Shown: positions 26,085-35,478 of the stretch, one piece after another
Position numbering within the stretch: the stretch's first letter is position 1
Layout of the letters: every line of letters begins with the position of its first letter
Origin: JBBQZU01 sp041749535
Lineage (GTDB): Bacteria > Bacteroidota > Bacteroidia > Flavobacteriales_D > Cryomorphaceae
Length of the DNA: 64,000 nt
Reading direction: 5' to 3'
Assembly: GCA_041749535.1 (NCBI GenBank)
Contig: JBGTBE010000028.1
Span: 30,124 to 94,123, forward strand
The notes under the pieces: model-generated
What the model saw: the letters and a program-made list of their open reading frames with translations, nothing else
Told to the model about the DNA's origin: nothing
Database searches by the model: none
Made by a program: the position numbers and the translations under genes

Positions 26085-27373
26085 ACTTAGTACAACCTGA
26101 CCGCTTTAATGCACCTTCAATAAGAATCCCATCCAGGCTGCCGGAATTGAGCATGGCAGCAGATTACGTTGCTAATTCCATTCCCTGTTATACCATTGAA
26201 GGGGGCGCCCAGGATATTGTGAAAATTGAACTGGTCTTTAAGGCGGGAACTGTTTATGAAAGCAAACCGCTGCTGGCATCAACCTGTAATAGTCTGCTCA
26301 AGGAAGGCACACAAAACAGTGATTCAGAAACGATAGCAGCTACAGTAGATTTTTATGGAGCCCAGTTGTTTACTGAAGTCACCAAGGACCGCGCCTCAGT
26401 GTCGCTTCTTACCATGACCAAGTACCTTAACAACCTGCTACCCTTGTTTAGCGAAATATGTTGCCTACCTGCTTTTCGCGAGAATGAGCTGGATATATAT
26501 GCCCGAAAATCCAGGAGTTCCCTTGAGGTAAACCTCGAGAAAGTAGAATTTATTTGCCGTATTGCCTTCAGCAAATTGATCTTTGGTAAGCATGCATATT
26601 GCGACAACTTTACCCCTGCAGATTATGGGTCACTCCGGGTAGAAGATCTTCAGGAATTTTTCAGGAAACATTATAACCTGAAAGATGCTTTTTTCATCGT
26701 ATCAGGTAAGGATACTTCCTTTGTGCTTTCCAGGCTTTCTGATGCTTTTGGCAAATATCTTACTTATGACACTTCCCGCAGTGATTTAGGTACATCCATA
26801 AGTTGGAGCTACCAAAGGGGGCAGTCCTTTATTCAGAAACCCGGGGCTCTTCAATCTGCTATCAGGGTAGGCTTGCCAGCACCCCAGCGCAGCAGTGACG
26901 ATTATGCAGCTTTTTATCTCGCCCACACTGCACTTGGCGGGTACTTTGGCTCCCGATTGATGCAAAATATTCGAGAAGAAAAGGGCTATACGTACGGCAT
27001 TGGCTCAGCCATCAACACCCTAGAGAAGGGCTCGTACCTGGTTATTTCAACGCAAGTTGGTGCCCCACACACAATGGAAACGCTGAAAGAAATTACGAAT
27101 GAATTGAATCGCCTGAGGTCAGAACCCATTCATAGTGATGAGTTAGATTTAATAAAGAATTATGTTTCAGGTACTTTACTGCAAAGTATGGATGGGCCAT
27201 TTGAGCTAGGAGAAAAGCTAAAATCATCACTACTATATAATTTGCCGGAAGGATATTACGCAAAATTTCTCAAAGCTATCTTTGCAACCACGGCAGAAGA
27301 TGTGATGAATGCTGCTTTGAAGTATCTCGATCCATCGAATATGTCAGAAGCAGTAGTAGGCAGTTATGAGTAA
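26081..27373 (+). CDS. M16 protease-like protein lacking the zinc motif (partner subunit)
   Basis: The 430-residue protein has the M16 fold: an early domain with LASTCNSLLKEGTQN where HxxEH should be, and GYFGSRLMQNIREEKGYTYGIGS near residue 287-309 in the second half. The zinc-binding His residues are missing, but the Arg/Tyr pair that helps substrate binding in M16 partners is kept (RLMQNIREEKGYTY). It therefore resembles the non-catalytic chain of an M16B heterodimer, with the preceding gene as the active chain. The 4-base overlap supports 1:1 synthesis. Confidence 0.85.
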   Translation: MNLVQPDRFNAPSIRIPSRLPELSMAADYVANSIPCYTIEGGAQDIVKIELVFKAGTVYESKPLLASTCNSLLKEGTQNSDSETIAATVDFYGAQLFTEVTKDRASVSLLTMTKYLNNLLPLFSEICCLPAFRENELDIYARKSRSSLEVNLEKVEFICRIAFSKLIFGKHAYCDNFTPADYGSLRVEDLQEFFRKHYNLKDAFFIVSGKDTSFVLSRLSDAFGKYLTYDTSRSDLGTSISWSYQRGQSFIQKPGALQSAIRVGLPAPQRSSDDYAAFYLAHTALGGYFGSRLMQNIREEKGYTYGIGSAINTLEKGSYLVISTQVGAPHTMETLKEITNELNRLRSEPIHSDELDLIKNYVSGTLLQSMDGPFELGEKLKSSLLYNLPEGYYAKFLKAIFATTAEDVMNAALKYLDPSNMSEAVVGSYE

Positions 27374-27386
27374 AACGCAACGTTTT
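27372..27386 (+). terminator. Weak hairpin after the M16 pair
   Basis: AAAACG-CAA-CGTTTT forms a 6-bp inverted repeat overlapping the stop codon of the M16 gene. The stem has only two G-C pairs, the loop is three bases and there is no long T run, so it is at best a weak terminator. Confidence 0.25.
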
Positions 27387-27443
27387 CAGAAGGATTACGT
27401 CAAAATAAATAAGTGTATTGCCCGTTCACTACACTGAGTGCGT

Positions 27444-29501
27444 ATGATAAATTTGCAGTGCCATAGTTTAGTGAGATGTTTCAGTGTGGTTGCTACTTTG
27501 GTAGCATCCTTGATTTTCACATACTCATTGAGCGCGCAACCCGTTGCTCCTACTCAGTTGTGTGTAGGCGTTAACAATGCAGGCTTCATTGAACTTACTT
27601 GGATTCCTCCTGCCAATCCAGATCCTTTTTTGAACTATCAGATTTTCAGGGATACCGGAGTTGGCTTTCAGAATATTGCGACCATTGGTCCTCCTTCGGC
27701 CGATTTGTGGGTGGATTTCACCGCAGATCCAACGGCATTGAACAGTTATTTCATCCAATCAATTGTAAATGGTGTAACTTCCGATCCTACAGAAACTGTG
27801 AGCAACATCGCTCTGGATCTCAATGCTTCACAATTAAGCATCCCACAATTGGAGTGGAATGCACCTTTTCAACAACCCCTCCCAGCGGGGGAGATCAGAA
27901 TTTACCGGAGCATTGACAGCAATCCCTTCATTATTCTCGCTACAATTCCAATAACCTGGGTTACATACAACGATACGCTGTACAATCTATGCACTGATAC
28001 CCTCATTGCATATAAAGTAAGTTATGTAACCAGTGGGTGCGAAATGTTTTCTCAAACCGAAGAGAATGAGTTTCGTGACAACCTTGCTCCTCCACAGCCT
28101 GAAATTGAAACCGTTACGGTGGATGACAATGACAATGTGATAACATATTGGTATCCTGTAACCGTCCCTGATTTGAACTTTTACAGAATCCAAAGTATCA
28201 ACGTTCTCACCCAGCAATTTATCAATATCGGAACCGTACAAGAAGATCAACTTACAGAGTTTACCTATACAAATGCATCTACAACCAATAGTACCACCAT
28301 CGGGGTGATTGCATTTGATGAATGCAACAATGAAGCGTCATTCGGAACAGCGGTTACCAGCATTTATATGGAAGCTATTTACACTGAATGCTCCCTTGAA
28401 GTCTTTCTATCCTGGAGTCCATATGAAGGCTGGACCCAAGGCGTTGATAATTATGGGATATTCGCAAGTGAAGATGGAGGAGCTCCAACTCAGATTGCAG
28501 AGATGAATTTTCAAAGTTTCTTCTATTCAGCTGAAGTAGAACCAAATAAAACGTATTGCTTTTGGGTCGAAGCCCGTGCAAACGGCCTGCAGCGACCCGC
28601 AAGATCCAATAGGGCCTGTGTAGAAACCACCTATCCGCCCATCGCTGAGTATAACTATATGTCGCTTGTAACTTCTTTGAGCGACAATGAAATATCCGTA
28701 CAACTGTTGCAAGATTTGAATGCCCAAGGCACTACCTACGAACTATACAGAGCGAAGGGTTCTGGAAGTTTTTTAAAGATTCAAACTTTCGATCAGACCC
28801 TTGATCCTCTTCTTGAATACATTGATAGCGATGTGGATGCCGTGAATACGGTGAATACCTATAAATGGATGGCCTATGATGGTTGCGATCAATTTATTTC
28901 CGAATCAAACATAGGTCAGAATATATCGCTCCAGGTGGTAGCTGACAGCCGTGACTTTGTGAACTATTTGGGCTGGAATGCCTATGCCGATTGGGATGGT
29001 GGGGTGCTGGCTTACGATGTGTACCGTAAAACGATTGATGATCCTGACTATGTGCTCTTAGCCAGTCTGCCAGCCGGAGTGCTCATTTATGACGATAACG
29101 TGGAGGATTTTACAATGAGTGGGGGTGATTTTTGCTATCAGATACGTGCCAGAGAAGGACAGAACTCCTTTGGCACCAACGCAATCTCTGAGTCAAATAA
29201 GGTTTGTGTAGCACAGCAACCTTTGGTTTGGATTCCTAATACCATTGTAATGAATGGGCAGCCGGAGAATCAGATTTTCAAGCCAGTAGCCAGCTTCATA
29301 GATTTCGATTCCTATAGAATGGAGATTTATAACAAGTGGGGCGAAAGACTTTTTTCATCAAGCAATGTGGAAGATGGCTGGGATGGCTATTACAAAGGAG
29401 ATCCAGTGCGCGAAGATTTCTATCAGTACATTATTAGCTACCGCGATGGAAGCGGCAAAACGTATATCGAGCAGGACGTACTTTACGTGCTGAAGTATTG
29501 A
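27444..29501 (+). CDS. Secreted multi-domain (FN3-like) protein with gliding-motility CHU_C C-terminal domain
   Basis: The 685-residue product has an N-terminal signal peptide ending near FTYSLSAQPVAP. Several fibronectin-III-like repeats follow, with repeated segments of the type GFIELTWIPP, AYDVYRKTID and FCYQIRARE. The last 90 residues, starting WIPNTIVMNG and including FDSYRMEIYNKWGERLF, then DGWDGYYKGDPV and FYQYIISYRDGSGK, match the CHU_C/gliding-motility C-terminal domain. That domain is a type B secretion signal of the type IX system. It should be exported to the cell surface or medium, where the FN3 domains may bind partners or glycans. I start at the ATG 27444 rather than an upstream GTG. 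Confidence 0.85.
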   Translation: MINLQCHSLVRCFSVVATLVASLIFTYSLSAQPVAPTQLCVGVNNAGFIELTWIPPANPDPFLNYQIFRDTGVGFQNIATIGPPSADLWVDFTADPTALNSYFIQSIVNGVTSDPTETVSNIALDLNASQLSIPQLEWNAPFQQPLPAGEIRIYRSIDSNPFIILATIPITWVTYNDTLYNLCTDTLIAYKVSYVTSGCEMFSQTEENEFRDNLAPPQPEIETVTVDDNDNVITYWYPVTVPDLNFYRIQSINVLTQQFINIGTVQEDQLTEFTYTNASTTNSTTIGVIAFDECNNEASFGTAVTSIYMEAIYTECSLEVFLSWSPYEGWTQGVDNYGIFASEDGGAPTQIAEMNFQSFFYSAEVEPNKTYCFWVEARANGLQRPARSNRACVETTYPPIAEYNYMSLVTSLSDNEISVQLLQDLNAQGTTYELYRAKGSGSFLKIQTFDQTLDPLLEYIDSDVDAVNTVNTYKWMAYDGCDQFISESNIGQNISLQVVADSRDFVNYLGWNAYADWDGGVLAYDVYRKTIDDPDYVLLASLPAGVLIYDDNVEDFTMSGGDFCYQIRAREGQNSFGTNAISESNKVCVAQQPLVWIPNTIVMNGQPENQIFKPVASFIDFDSYRMEIYNKWGERLFSSSNVEDGWDGYYKGDPVREDFYQYIISYRDGSGKTYIEQDVLYVLKY

Positions 29502-29759
29502 TCTTACGCCAAAGCACAAACCCTTGTTCATCTCTTTTGTCCCTTCTGTAGTCGTTGTGTTGCTATACAATTGGCAATGATTCAACAGATTGTCTGCACT
29601 ATTTCAATCCTTGGCCAAAAAACTTTCATTCCTTTTTTTGCTCTACCTTGTAAGTGTTTGGTAATCAATAGTCGAAATGACATTTCAATATCCGCTACGA
29701 GTGATGGATAATGCTTACTTTTGCCGGAATTTATCGGGAAACACTAAAAGTAAAGCTCC
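29502..29759. other. Intergenic region upstream of guaB
   Basis: These 258 bases hold no ORF of note, no tRNA-like fold and no clear terminator after the secreted-protein gene. The only recognisable element is the -7 box near the guaB end, listed separately. Confidence 0.6.
29716..29723 (+). promoter_or_regulatory. Candidate -7 box upstream of guaB
   Basis: TACTTTTG matches TAnnTTTG. The ATG of guaB begins 36 bases downstream. No TTG lies 17-23 bases upstream, so only the -7 half is supported. Confidence 0.42.
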
Positions 29760-31232
29760 ATGTCTCTGAATTCAACAAAAATTCTTGGCGAAGCACTCAC
29801 ATACGATGATGTATTGTTGGTGCCGGCATACTCTGAAGTGCTGCCTCGTGAAGTGGATATTCGTTCGCAATTTTCGAGACGAATTACCCTCAACGCACCG
29901 ATCGTATCCGCAGCAATGGATACTGTGACTGGCGCAAATCTGGCAATTGCAATTGCCCAGCAAGGGGGTATCGGGGTAGTGCATAAAAATCAATCTATAG
30001 AATCGCAGGCCCGTGAGGTGAGAAAGGTGAAGAGGTCAGAAAGCGGAATGATTCAGGATCCGATTACGCTCATCAGAACTGCCAAAGTAGGCGATGCGCT
30101 TCAGATCATGTCTGAGCACAATATTGGCGGAATACCTGTTGTAGATGCCCAAGGAATTCTCGTTGGCATTGTTACCAACAGGGACTTGCGATTCCAGAAG
30201 GATATGTCAGTGGATGTGAGTGATATCATGACCAGCAAGAATCTCATTACTGCAAAATCTGGAATCAACCTACAAGAGGCTGAAGCAATTCTGCAGGAAT
30301 ATAAAATCGAAAAACTACCTGTGGTCAATGAAGACCGCAAACTCGTAGGACTCATAACCTACAGGGATATTATTAAAATAAAAAAGCACCCAAGCAGCTG
30401 CAAGGACAATTTCGGCAGACTGCGTGTGGCAGCGGCGCTCGGCGTTACGGCAGATGCGATGGAAAGGGCCAAGGCCCTCGTTGCGGCTGGGGTTGATGCG
30501 CTTGTAATTGATACAGCCCATGGCCATACCAAAGGTGTTGTGAAGGTGCTCGAACAAGTTAAGAGTAACTTCGATCACATAGATGTGGTGGTAGGCAATG
30601 TGGCAACTGCAGCGGGCGGTACCTACTTGGCGGATGCTGGTGCAGACGCTGTGAAGGTTGGAATTGGACCGGGATCTATTTGCACGACACGTGTAGTTGC
30701 AGGCGTAGGAGTTCCTCAGTTCACAGCTGTGCTTGAAGTATCTTCAGCCTTGGCAGGAAGGGGCGTGCCAGTGATCGCTGACGGAGGTGTACGATATACA
30801 GGAGATTTGGTGAAGGCGCTGGCTGCTGGTGCAGGATCAGTAATGCTTGGCAGCATGTTTGCAGGGGTGGAAGAATCGCCAGGTGAGACCATCATTTATG
30901 AAGGCAGAAAATTTAAGGCTTACAGGGGAATGGGTTCAATAGAAGCCATGCAACAGGGTTCGAGCGACCGCTACTTTCAAGATAAGCAGGAAGATCTTTC
31001 CAAATTGGTACCCGAAGGTATATCAGGAAGAGTGCCCTACAAAGGAACACTCGCCGAAGTGATGTACCAGCTCGTGGGAGGCCTTAGGGCTGGGATGGGC
31101 TATTGCGGTGCACCCAATATTGAGCAGCTTTCAAAGGCTCATTTTGTACGCATAACAAACAGCGGAATACGTGAGAGCCACCCGCACGATGTAACCATAA
31201 CCCGCGAAGCACCAAACTACAGTTTGAAATAA
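29760..31232 (+). CDS. guaB: IMP dehydrogenase
   Basis: The 490-residue protein is a full-length IMP dehydrogenase, which oxidises IMP to XMP with NAD in guanine nucleotide synthesis in the cytoplasm. SAAMDTVTG near residue 50-58 and GGIGVVHKN near residue 69-77 are the IMP-site strands. Two CBS domains occupy about 98-210. GIGPGSICTTRVVAGVGVPQ near residue 301-320 holds the catalytic Cys at about 308 and the monovalent-cation loop. YRGMGSIEAM near residue 385-394 is the mobile-flap side. It leads an operon with three PPIase-related genes and a MoxR ATPase; the next gene starts 35 bases downstream. Confidence 0.96.
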   Translation: MSLNSTKILGEALTYDDVLLVPAYSEVLPREVDIRSQFSRRITLNAPIVSAAMDTVTGANLAIAIAQQGGIGVVHKNQSIESQAREVRKVKRSESGMIQDPITLIRTAKVGDALQIMSEHNIGGIPVVDAQGILVGIVTNRDLRFQKDMSVDVSDIMTSKNLITAKSGINLQEAEAILQEYKIEKLPVVNEDRKLVGLITYRDIIKIKKHPSSCKDNFGRLRVAAALGVTADAMERAKALVAAGVDALVIDTAHGHTKGVVKVLEQVKSNFDHIDVVVGNVATAAGGTYLADAGADAVKVGIGPGSICTTRVVAGVGVPQFTAVLEVSSALAGRGVPVIADGGVRYTGDLVKALAAGAGSVMLGSMFAGVEESPGETIIYEGRKFKAYRGMGSIEAMQQGSSDRYFQDKQEDLSKLVPEGISGRVPYKGTLAEVMYQLVGGLRAGMGYCGAPNIEQLSKAHFVRITNSGIRESHPHDVTITREAPNYSLK

Positions 31233-31267
31233 CCAGAACACATAATTCAATAATCAAAGACACAAAG

Positions 31268-33214
31268 ATGAGAACACTCATTTGTACACTTTTTGCTGCA
31301 TTTGCACTACAAACTTATGGACAAGTGGGCCAAGACCCGGTTCTGCTCAAAATAGACGAGAAGACGATCAGCAAGGGAGAATTTGAATCCATTTACAAAA
31401 AGAATAACCGCGATAGCGCCATTACCAATGCTGATCTGGATGAATACATGGACTTGTTTATCAATTTCAAGCTTAAAGTAATGGAAGCTGAGGCCATGGG
31501 GCGTGATACTGCAGAGCAGTTTACCCGTGAGCTTGCCGGCTATCGCGAACAACTGGCCCGCCCATATCTCGTTGATAAATCAATCACCGACTCACTTGTG
31601 AGAGAAGCATATGACCGAATGCTCGAAGAAGTTAGAGCTTCGCATATCTTAATAAAAATAGTTCCTGACCCTACACCTGAAGACACACTCAAGGCCTGGA
31701 ATAAAATACAGTCTATCAAAACAAAACTCTCTGGCAAAGGCAGCGATTTTAATGAAATGGCAAAGATGCAGAGTGAAGACCCTAGCGCCAAGACCAATTC
31801 TGGCGACCTCGGTTATTTCACATCTCTGCAAATGGTATATCCATTTGAGAATGCAGTATACAATACCCCGATCGGACAGATCAGCGGGCCGGTGCGCACC
31901 CAATTTGGTTATCACTTGGTGAAGGTTACGGATCGTCGCGCGGCCCGAGGTCAAGTGCGCGTTGCGCACATCATGATTCGAACAGAAGAGTCTGACCCTG
32001 AGGAGGTAAAAGCAAGTAACAAGCAGAGAATAGAAGAGGTTTACACGAAACTCAAAACCGGTGAGAGCTTTGGCGAGTTGGCAAAAAAATATTCTGACGA
32101 CAGAACTTCTGCTGAGCGCGATGGAGAGTTACCAATATTCGGGGCTGGTAAAATGGTCGCTGAATTTGAAGAAGCAGCTTTTTCACTTGCGAATCCTGGC
32201 GATTTTTCGCCCCCAATTCTTTCGCCCTACGGATGGCATATCATTAAGCTCATTGAGAAAGTACCAGTGGGCACATTCGAAGATTTGGAAAAAGACCTGC
32301 GCGCAAGAATCGGCCGGGATAGCAGGTCAGAAATTACCAAGGATACTTTTATCAACAAACGCAAGGCAGAATACAATTTCAAGGAAGACCAAAAAGTGCT
32401 GAAAACCATGTATAAGGAAGTGGATACTACCTTCTATTCTGGCAACTGGACTCCTTCGGCAAAGCTGAAGCAAATGAATAAAACACTGTTCACCTTGAAT
32501 GGAAATGATTTTACCCAGGCCCAGTTCGTAAGCTACATGGAGAAAAATCAAGGTCAGGGAAGAAGAAGTGCAGATATGCCATCTTTGGTGAATGGCCTAT
32601 ACAAAGACTGGGTGAATCAGTCAATAATGGACTACGAAAACAGCCAACTTGAGCGCAAGTATCCTGAATTCAAGGCCCTAATGAGTGAGTACCGTGATGG
32701 AATACTACTCTTCGACCTCACTGATGAGCGTGTTTGGACCAGGGCTGTAAAGGACAGTGTTGGACTTAATACCTACTACGAGAACAATAAAAAGAACTTT
32801 ATGTGGGGTGAACGCGCTGCTTACGATGTATACACTGTGGAGGATGCTGCAACCGGCAAGAAATTGTTGAAAATGCTCAATAAAGGAAAAAGCCAGTCTG
32901 AAATCATCAAGACACTGAATGTAGACAGTTCTCTCATGGTGAAAGTAGATGGTGGATTGAAAGAGAAAGCAGATGTTCCACTTTCAAGCCAAATTGCTTG
33001 GCAAGTGGGTATTTCGCCGGTAATCGATGATGGTGGGCAGCTCAAAGTGGTTCAGATTAAGGAGATCAAAGCAGCTCAGCCAAAGGAATTTAACGAGGCC
33101 AGAGGACTTATAACCGCTGCTTATCAGAACCATCTTGAGAAAGAATGGATTGCCGAACTTCGCGCTTCGCACAAGATTGAAGTAAACAAAGAAGTTCTGT
33201 ATTCTATAAAATGA
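31268..33214 (+). CDS. Periplasmic peptidyl-prolyl isomerase with two parvulin domains (PpiD/SurA-like)
   Basis: The 648-residue protein has a signal peptide (MRTLICTLFAAFALQTYGQ), an N-terminal SurA-like chaperone region, and two parvulin rotamase domains. The first runs from about VRASHILIKI near residue 122 to FGYHLVKV near residue 221, and the second from VRVAHIMIRT near residue 231 to YGWHIIKLIEK near residue 329. A long C-terminal part of over 300 residues with mixed charge follows and has no motif I can name. It should assist folding of outer-membrane or secreted proteins in the periplasm. It is followed after 13 bases by a lipoprotein gene and then by SurA. Confidence 0.87.
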   Translation: MRTLICTLFAAFALQTYGQVGQDPVLLKIDEKTISKGEFESIYKKNNRDSAITNADLDEYMDLFINFKLKVMEAEAMGRDTAEQFTRELAGYREQLARPYLVDKSITDSLVREAYDRMLEEVRASHILIKIVPDPTPEDTLKAWNKIQSIKTKLSGKGSDFNEMAKMQSEDPSAKTNSGDLGYFTSLQMVYPFENAVYNTPIGQISGPVRTQFGYHLVKVTDRRAARGQVRVAHIMIRTEESDPEEVKASNKQRIEEVYTKLKTGESFGELAKKYSDDRTSAERDGELPIFGAGKMVAEFEEAAFSLANPGDFSPPILSPYGWHIIKLIEKVPVGTFEDLEKDLRARIGRDSRSEITKDTFINKRKAEYNFKEDQKVLKTMYKEVDTTFYSGNWTPSAKLKQMNKTLFTLNGNDFTQAQFVSYMEKNQGQGRRSADMPSLVNGLYKDWVNQSIMDYENSQLERKYPEFKALMSEYRDGILLFDLTDERVWTRAVKDSVGLNTYYENNKKNFMWGERAAYDVYTVEDAATGKKLLKMLNKGKSQSEIIKTLNVDSSLMVKVDGGLKEKADVPLSSQIAWQVGISPVIDDGGQLKVVQIKEIKAAQPKEFNEARGLITAAYQNHLEKEWIAELRASHKIEVNKEVLYSIK

Positions 33215-33227
33215 TGTTAAACCCACT

Positions 33228-34103
33228 GTGACGACTGAAAATTATCTTGAGCCAATCATCAGGTTTTCAGTACTTTCATTAGTGCTGTTTGCGGCAATAG
33301 CGTGCAAACATCAGGAGCAACAGGAAGGAGGTATACTGGCACGCGTGGACAATCTCACTTTTTTACAATCTGATTTGGAATCGAAGCTTCCCGTTGGTTT
33401 GAGCAAGACCGATTCTGCTGCCATGGCTCAGCAGCTTATCAGGGATTGGGTGCTCGAGAAGGCCCTTCTTGCTCTTGCTGAAAATAACTTGCCTGCTGAG
33501 CAGAAGGATGTGCAGAGACAATTGGAAGAATATAAGAATAGTCTGCTTGTTTATGCATACGAACGGGCATTTATCAATCAAAAACTTGATACGATTGTGA
33601 CTGATTCAGAAGCACAGACCTATTATGACAACAATCTTGAGAACTTTAGACTAAGGAGTTCTATCATGAAGATGAGGTTCGTAAAGATGAGTGCTGATGC
33701 TCCTAAACTGAGAGATGTAGAGCGCTGGCTTCAAAGTGATGATGAAGACAATTTCGACAAGCTTTATGAGCACTGCAGAACATATGCTGAGAATTTCTTT
33801 TTTGATCAGGATTCATGGCTTTATCTGGAAGAAGTGCTCAAAGAGGTACCGCTGCCCACAGCTGATTTCGACAATTTTTTTAAGCAAGCCGCGTACTATA
33901 GTTTTCGGTCTGAAGAGTACATGTACTTTATAAGAATCTACGACTATAAACTTAAGGGAGATGTAGCTCCATATAGCTTGGAGAAGAAAAAAGTCCGTGA
34001 TTTGATTCTCAATCGCAGGAAAACTGAACTTATTAGCAAAATGCGCGAAGATATAGTGCAGGAGGGTACGGAGAAAGGGCAAATATTTATACAAACCAAA
34101 TGA
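33228..34103 (+). CDS. Lipoprotein-like PPIase/SurA-related protein without parvulin domain
   Basis: This 291-residue protein begins at GTG 33228, the only start that includes the hydrophobic segment SVLSLVLFAAIAC near residue 14-26. It ends in a Cys followed by polar residues, so a lipoprotein signal is likely. The mature part, with DNLTFLQSDLESKLP near 42-56 and many helix-forming charged stretches, resembles the N-terminal chaperone domain of SurA/PpiC proteins. I see no parvulin HHxx motif or rotamase strand. It overlaps the following SurA gene by 4 bases. It is probably a periplasmic chaperone subunit acting with the neighbouring isomerases. Role uncertain. Confidence 0.62.
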   Translation: MTTENYLEPIIRFSVLSLVLFAAIACKHQEQQEGGILARVDNLTFLQSDLESKLPVGLSKTDSAAMAQQLIRDWVLEKALLALAENNLPAEQKDVQRQLEEYKNSLLVYAYERAFINQKLDTIVTDSEAQTYYDNNLENFRLRSSIMKMRFVKMSADAPKLRDVERWLQSDDEDNFDKLYEHCRTYAENFFFDQDSWLYLEEVLKEVPLPTADFDNFFKQAAYYSFRSEEYMYFIRIYDYKLKGDVAPYSLEKKKVRDLILNRRKTELISKMREDIVQEGTEKGQIFIQTK

Positions 34104-35461
34104 AACGAATCACTGCAATCACATCACTTATTTTTTTGGGATCATTGATGCAAGCACAACCCGTGGTGCTCGATGAAATCGTTTCGGTAGTAGGCAGTGA
34201 AATAATTCTGTACAGTGATGTGCAAATACAGAAGAACCAGATTAAAATGCAGGGGGCGGCTCAGGAGATCACTGATTGCGAAGTGCTCGAAGAGATTCTA
34301 TTTGAGAAAATTCTTCTCAATCAGGCAAAAGTCGATTCCGTAGAAGTGGCAGATGATTTAGTGAATGGTGAATTGGACAAGCGTATCGATATGTTTGTAC
34401 GTCAAATTGGGTCCGTTCAGGCCTTGGAAGAGTATTATGGCAAATCAGTCGGTGAGATAAGGGAGGAGTTTTTTGATGTTCTTAAAGATCAACTTCTTGT
34501 GCAGCGCATGGAAGGTGAAATCAGTTCCGATTTGAATGTTACACCAAGTGATGTACAGGAGTTTTATAACAGCATCCCACCTGATAGTATTCCATTTGTA
34601 AGCGCTTCGGTTGAGTTGGCAATGATCACCAGGTACCCCAAGCCAAATAGGGCGGAAATAGACAGGGTGCGCAACCGACTCAGAGAATTCAAGGAAAGCG
34701 TAGATCAGGGCAAAGATGATTTTGAGACACTCGCTGTGTTGTACAGCGAAGACCCTGGCTCATCTTCCAAAGGTGGATCATTGGGATTGAAACCAAGAGG
34801 AACCTGGGTGCCGGAATTTGATGCAGTTGCATTTGGACTCGCAGATGGACAAATATCGCAACCGTTCAAAACAGACTATGGATTCCATATTATGCAAATG
34901 GTAGAGCGAAGAGGCGAATTGTATAATGCGAACCACATCTTGCTCGTCCCCAAAGTGAGTAGTCTAGAATTGTCCAATGCCAAGCTGGAACTCGACTCAA
35001 TTAAAAACATAATAGTGCGTGACTCTCTGCCCTTTCCATTCGCAGCATCAAAGTTCAGCGATGATGAGCGCACCAAAAATCAGAATGGAATGATGGTAAA
35101 CCCGGCAACGGGAAGTACCATTTTTCAAATGGACCAGTTGGAACCCTCACTTTTTATGGCCATTGATACGTTGGAAATTGGCGGTGTTTCTAACTCTGTA
35201 TTCTTTCAAGGGATGAACAGGGAGAAAGGATATCGAATTCTAAAATTGATAAACCGAACTGAACCGCACAGGGCCAATCTCTCCGATGACTACCAGGCCT
35301 TGCAATCAATGACTACAGAACAGCTCAGGGGAGTTAAAATGGATACATGGATGCGTGAAAAGATTGATGTTACATACATTAAAGTAAAAGATGAGTACCA
35401 AACTTGTCCCTTCGGATATCCGTGGGTAAAGAAGTCTGTGACTCCATTGAACGAACAGTAA
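34100..35461 (+). CDS. SurA-like periplasmic chaperone/peptidyl-prolyl isomerase
   Basis: The 453-residue protein has signal peptide MKRITAITSLIFLGSLMQAQ, a SurA N-domain (VVLDEIVSVVGSEIILYSDV near residue 22-41), a parvulin domain, and a second, degenerate rotamase-like repeat. The parvulin domain spans VELAMITRYP near residue 172 to GFHIMQMVER near residue 270, with DPGSSSKGGSLG inside. The repeat begins ANHILLVPK near residue 278. The order chaperone domain - PPIase - PPIase matches SurA. It should escort outer-membrane proteins. The coding region ends 17 bases before the MoxR gene start. Confidence 0.88.
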   Translation: MKRITAITSLIFLGSLMQAQPVVLDEIVSVVGSEIILYSDVQIQKNQIKMQGAAQEITDCEVLEEILFEKILLNQAKVDSVEVADDLVNGELDKRIDMFVRQIGSVQALEEYYGKSVGEIREEFFDVLKDQLLVQRMEGEISSDLNVTPSDVQEFYNSIPPDSIPFVSASVELAMITRYPKPNRAEIDRVRNRLREFKESVDQGKDDFETLAVLYSEDPGSSSKGGSLGLKPRGTWVPEFDAVAFGLADGQISQPFKTDYGFHIMQMVERRGELYNANHILLVPKVSSLELSNAKLELDSIKNIIVRDSLPFPFAASKFSDDERTKNQNGMMVNPATGSTIFQMDQLEPSLFMAIDTLEIGGVSNSVFFQGMNREKGYRILKLINRTEPHRANLSDDYQALQSMTTEQLRGVKMDTWMREKIDVTYIKVKDEYQTCPFGYPWVKKSVTPLNEQ

Positions 35462-35478
35462 AACACCCATTGAATAGT

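Noticed and set aside
29502..29759. Possible RNA gene upstream of guaB
   Set aside because: No tRNA cloverleaf, riboswitch-like pairing or terminator could be recognised by eye.
35404..35478. Upstream in-frame extension of the MoxR gene
   Set aside because: It overlaps the surA coding region and adds residues with no family similarity; the ATG at 35479 gives a standard N-terminus.
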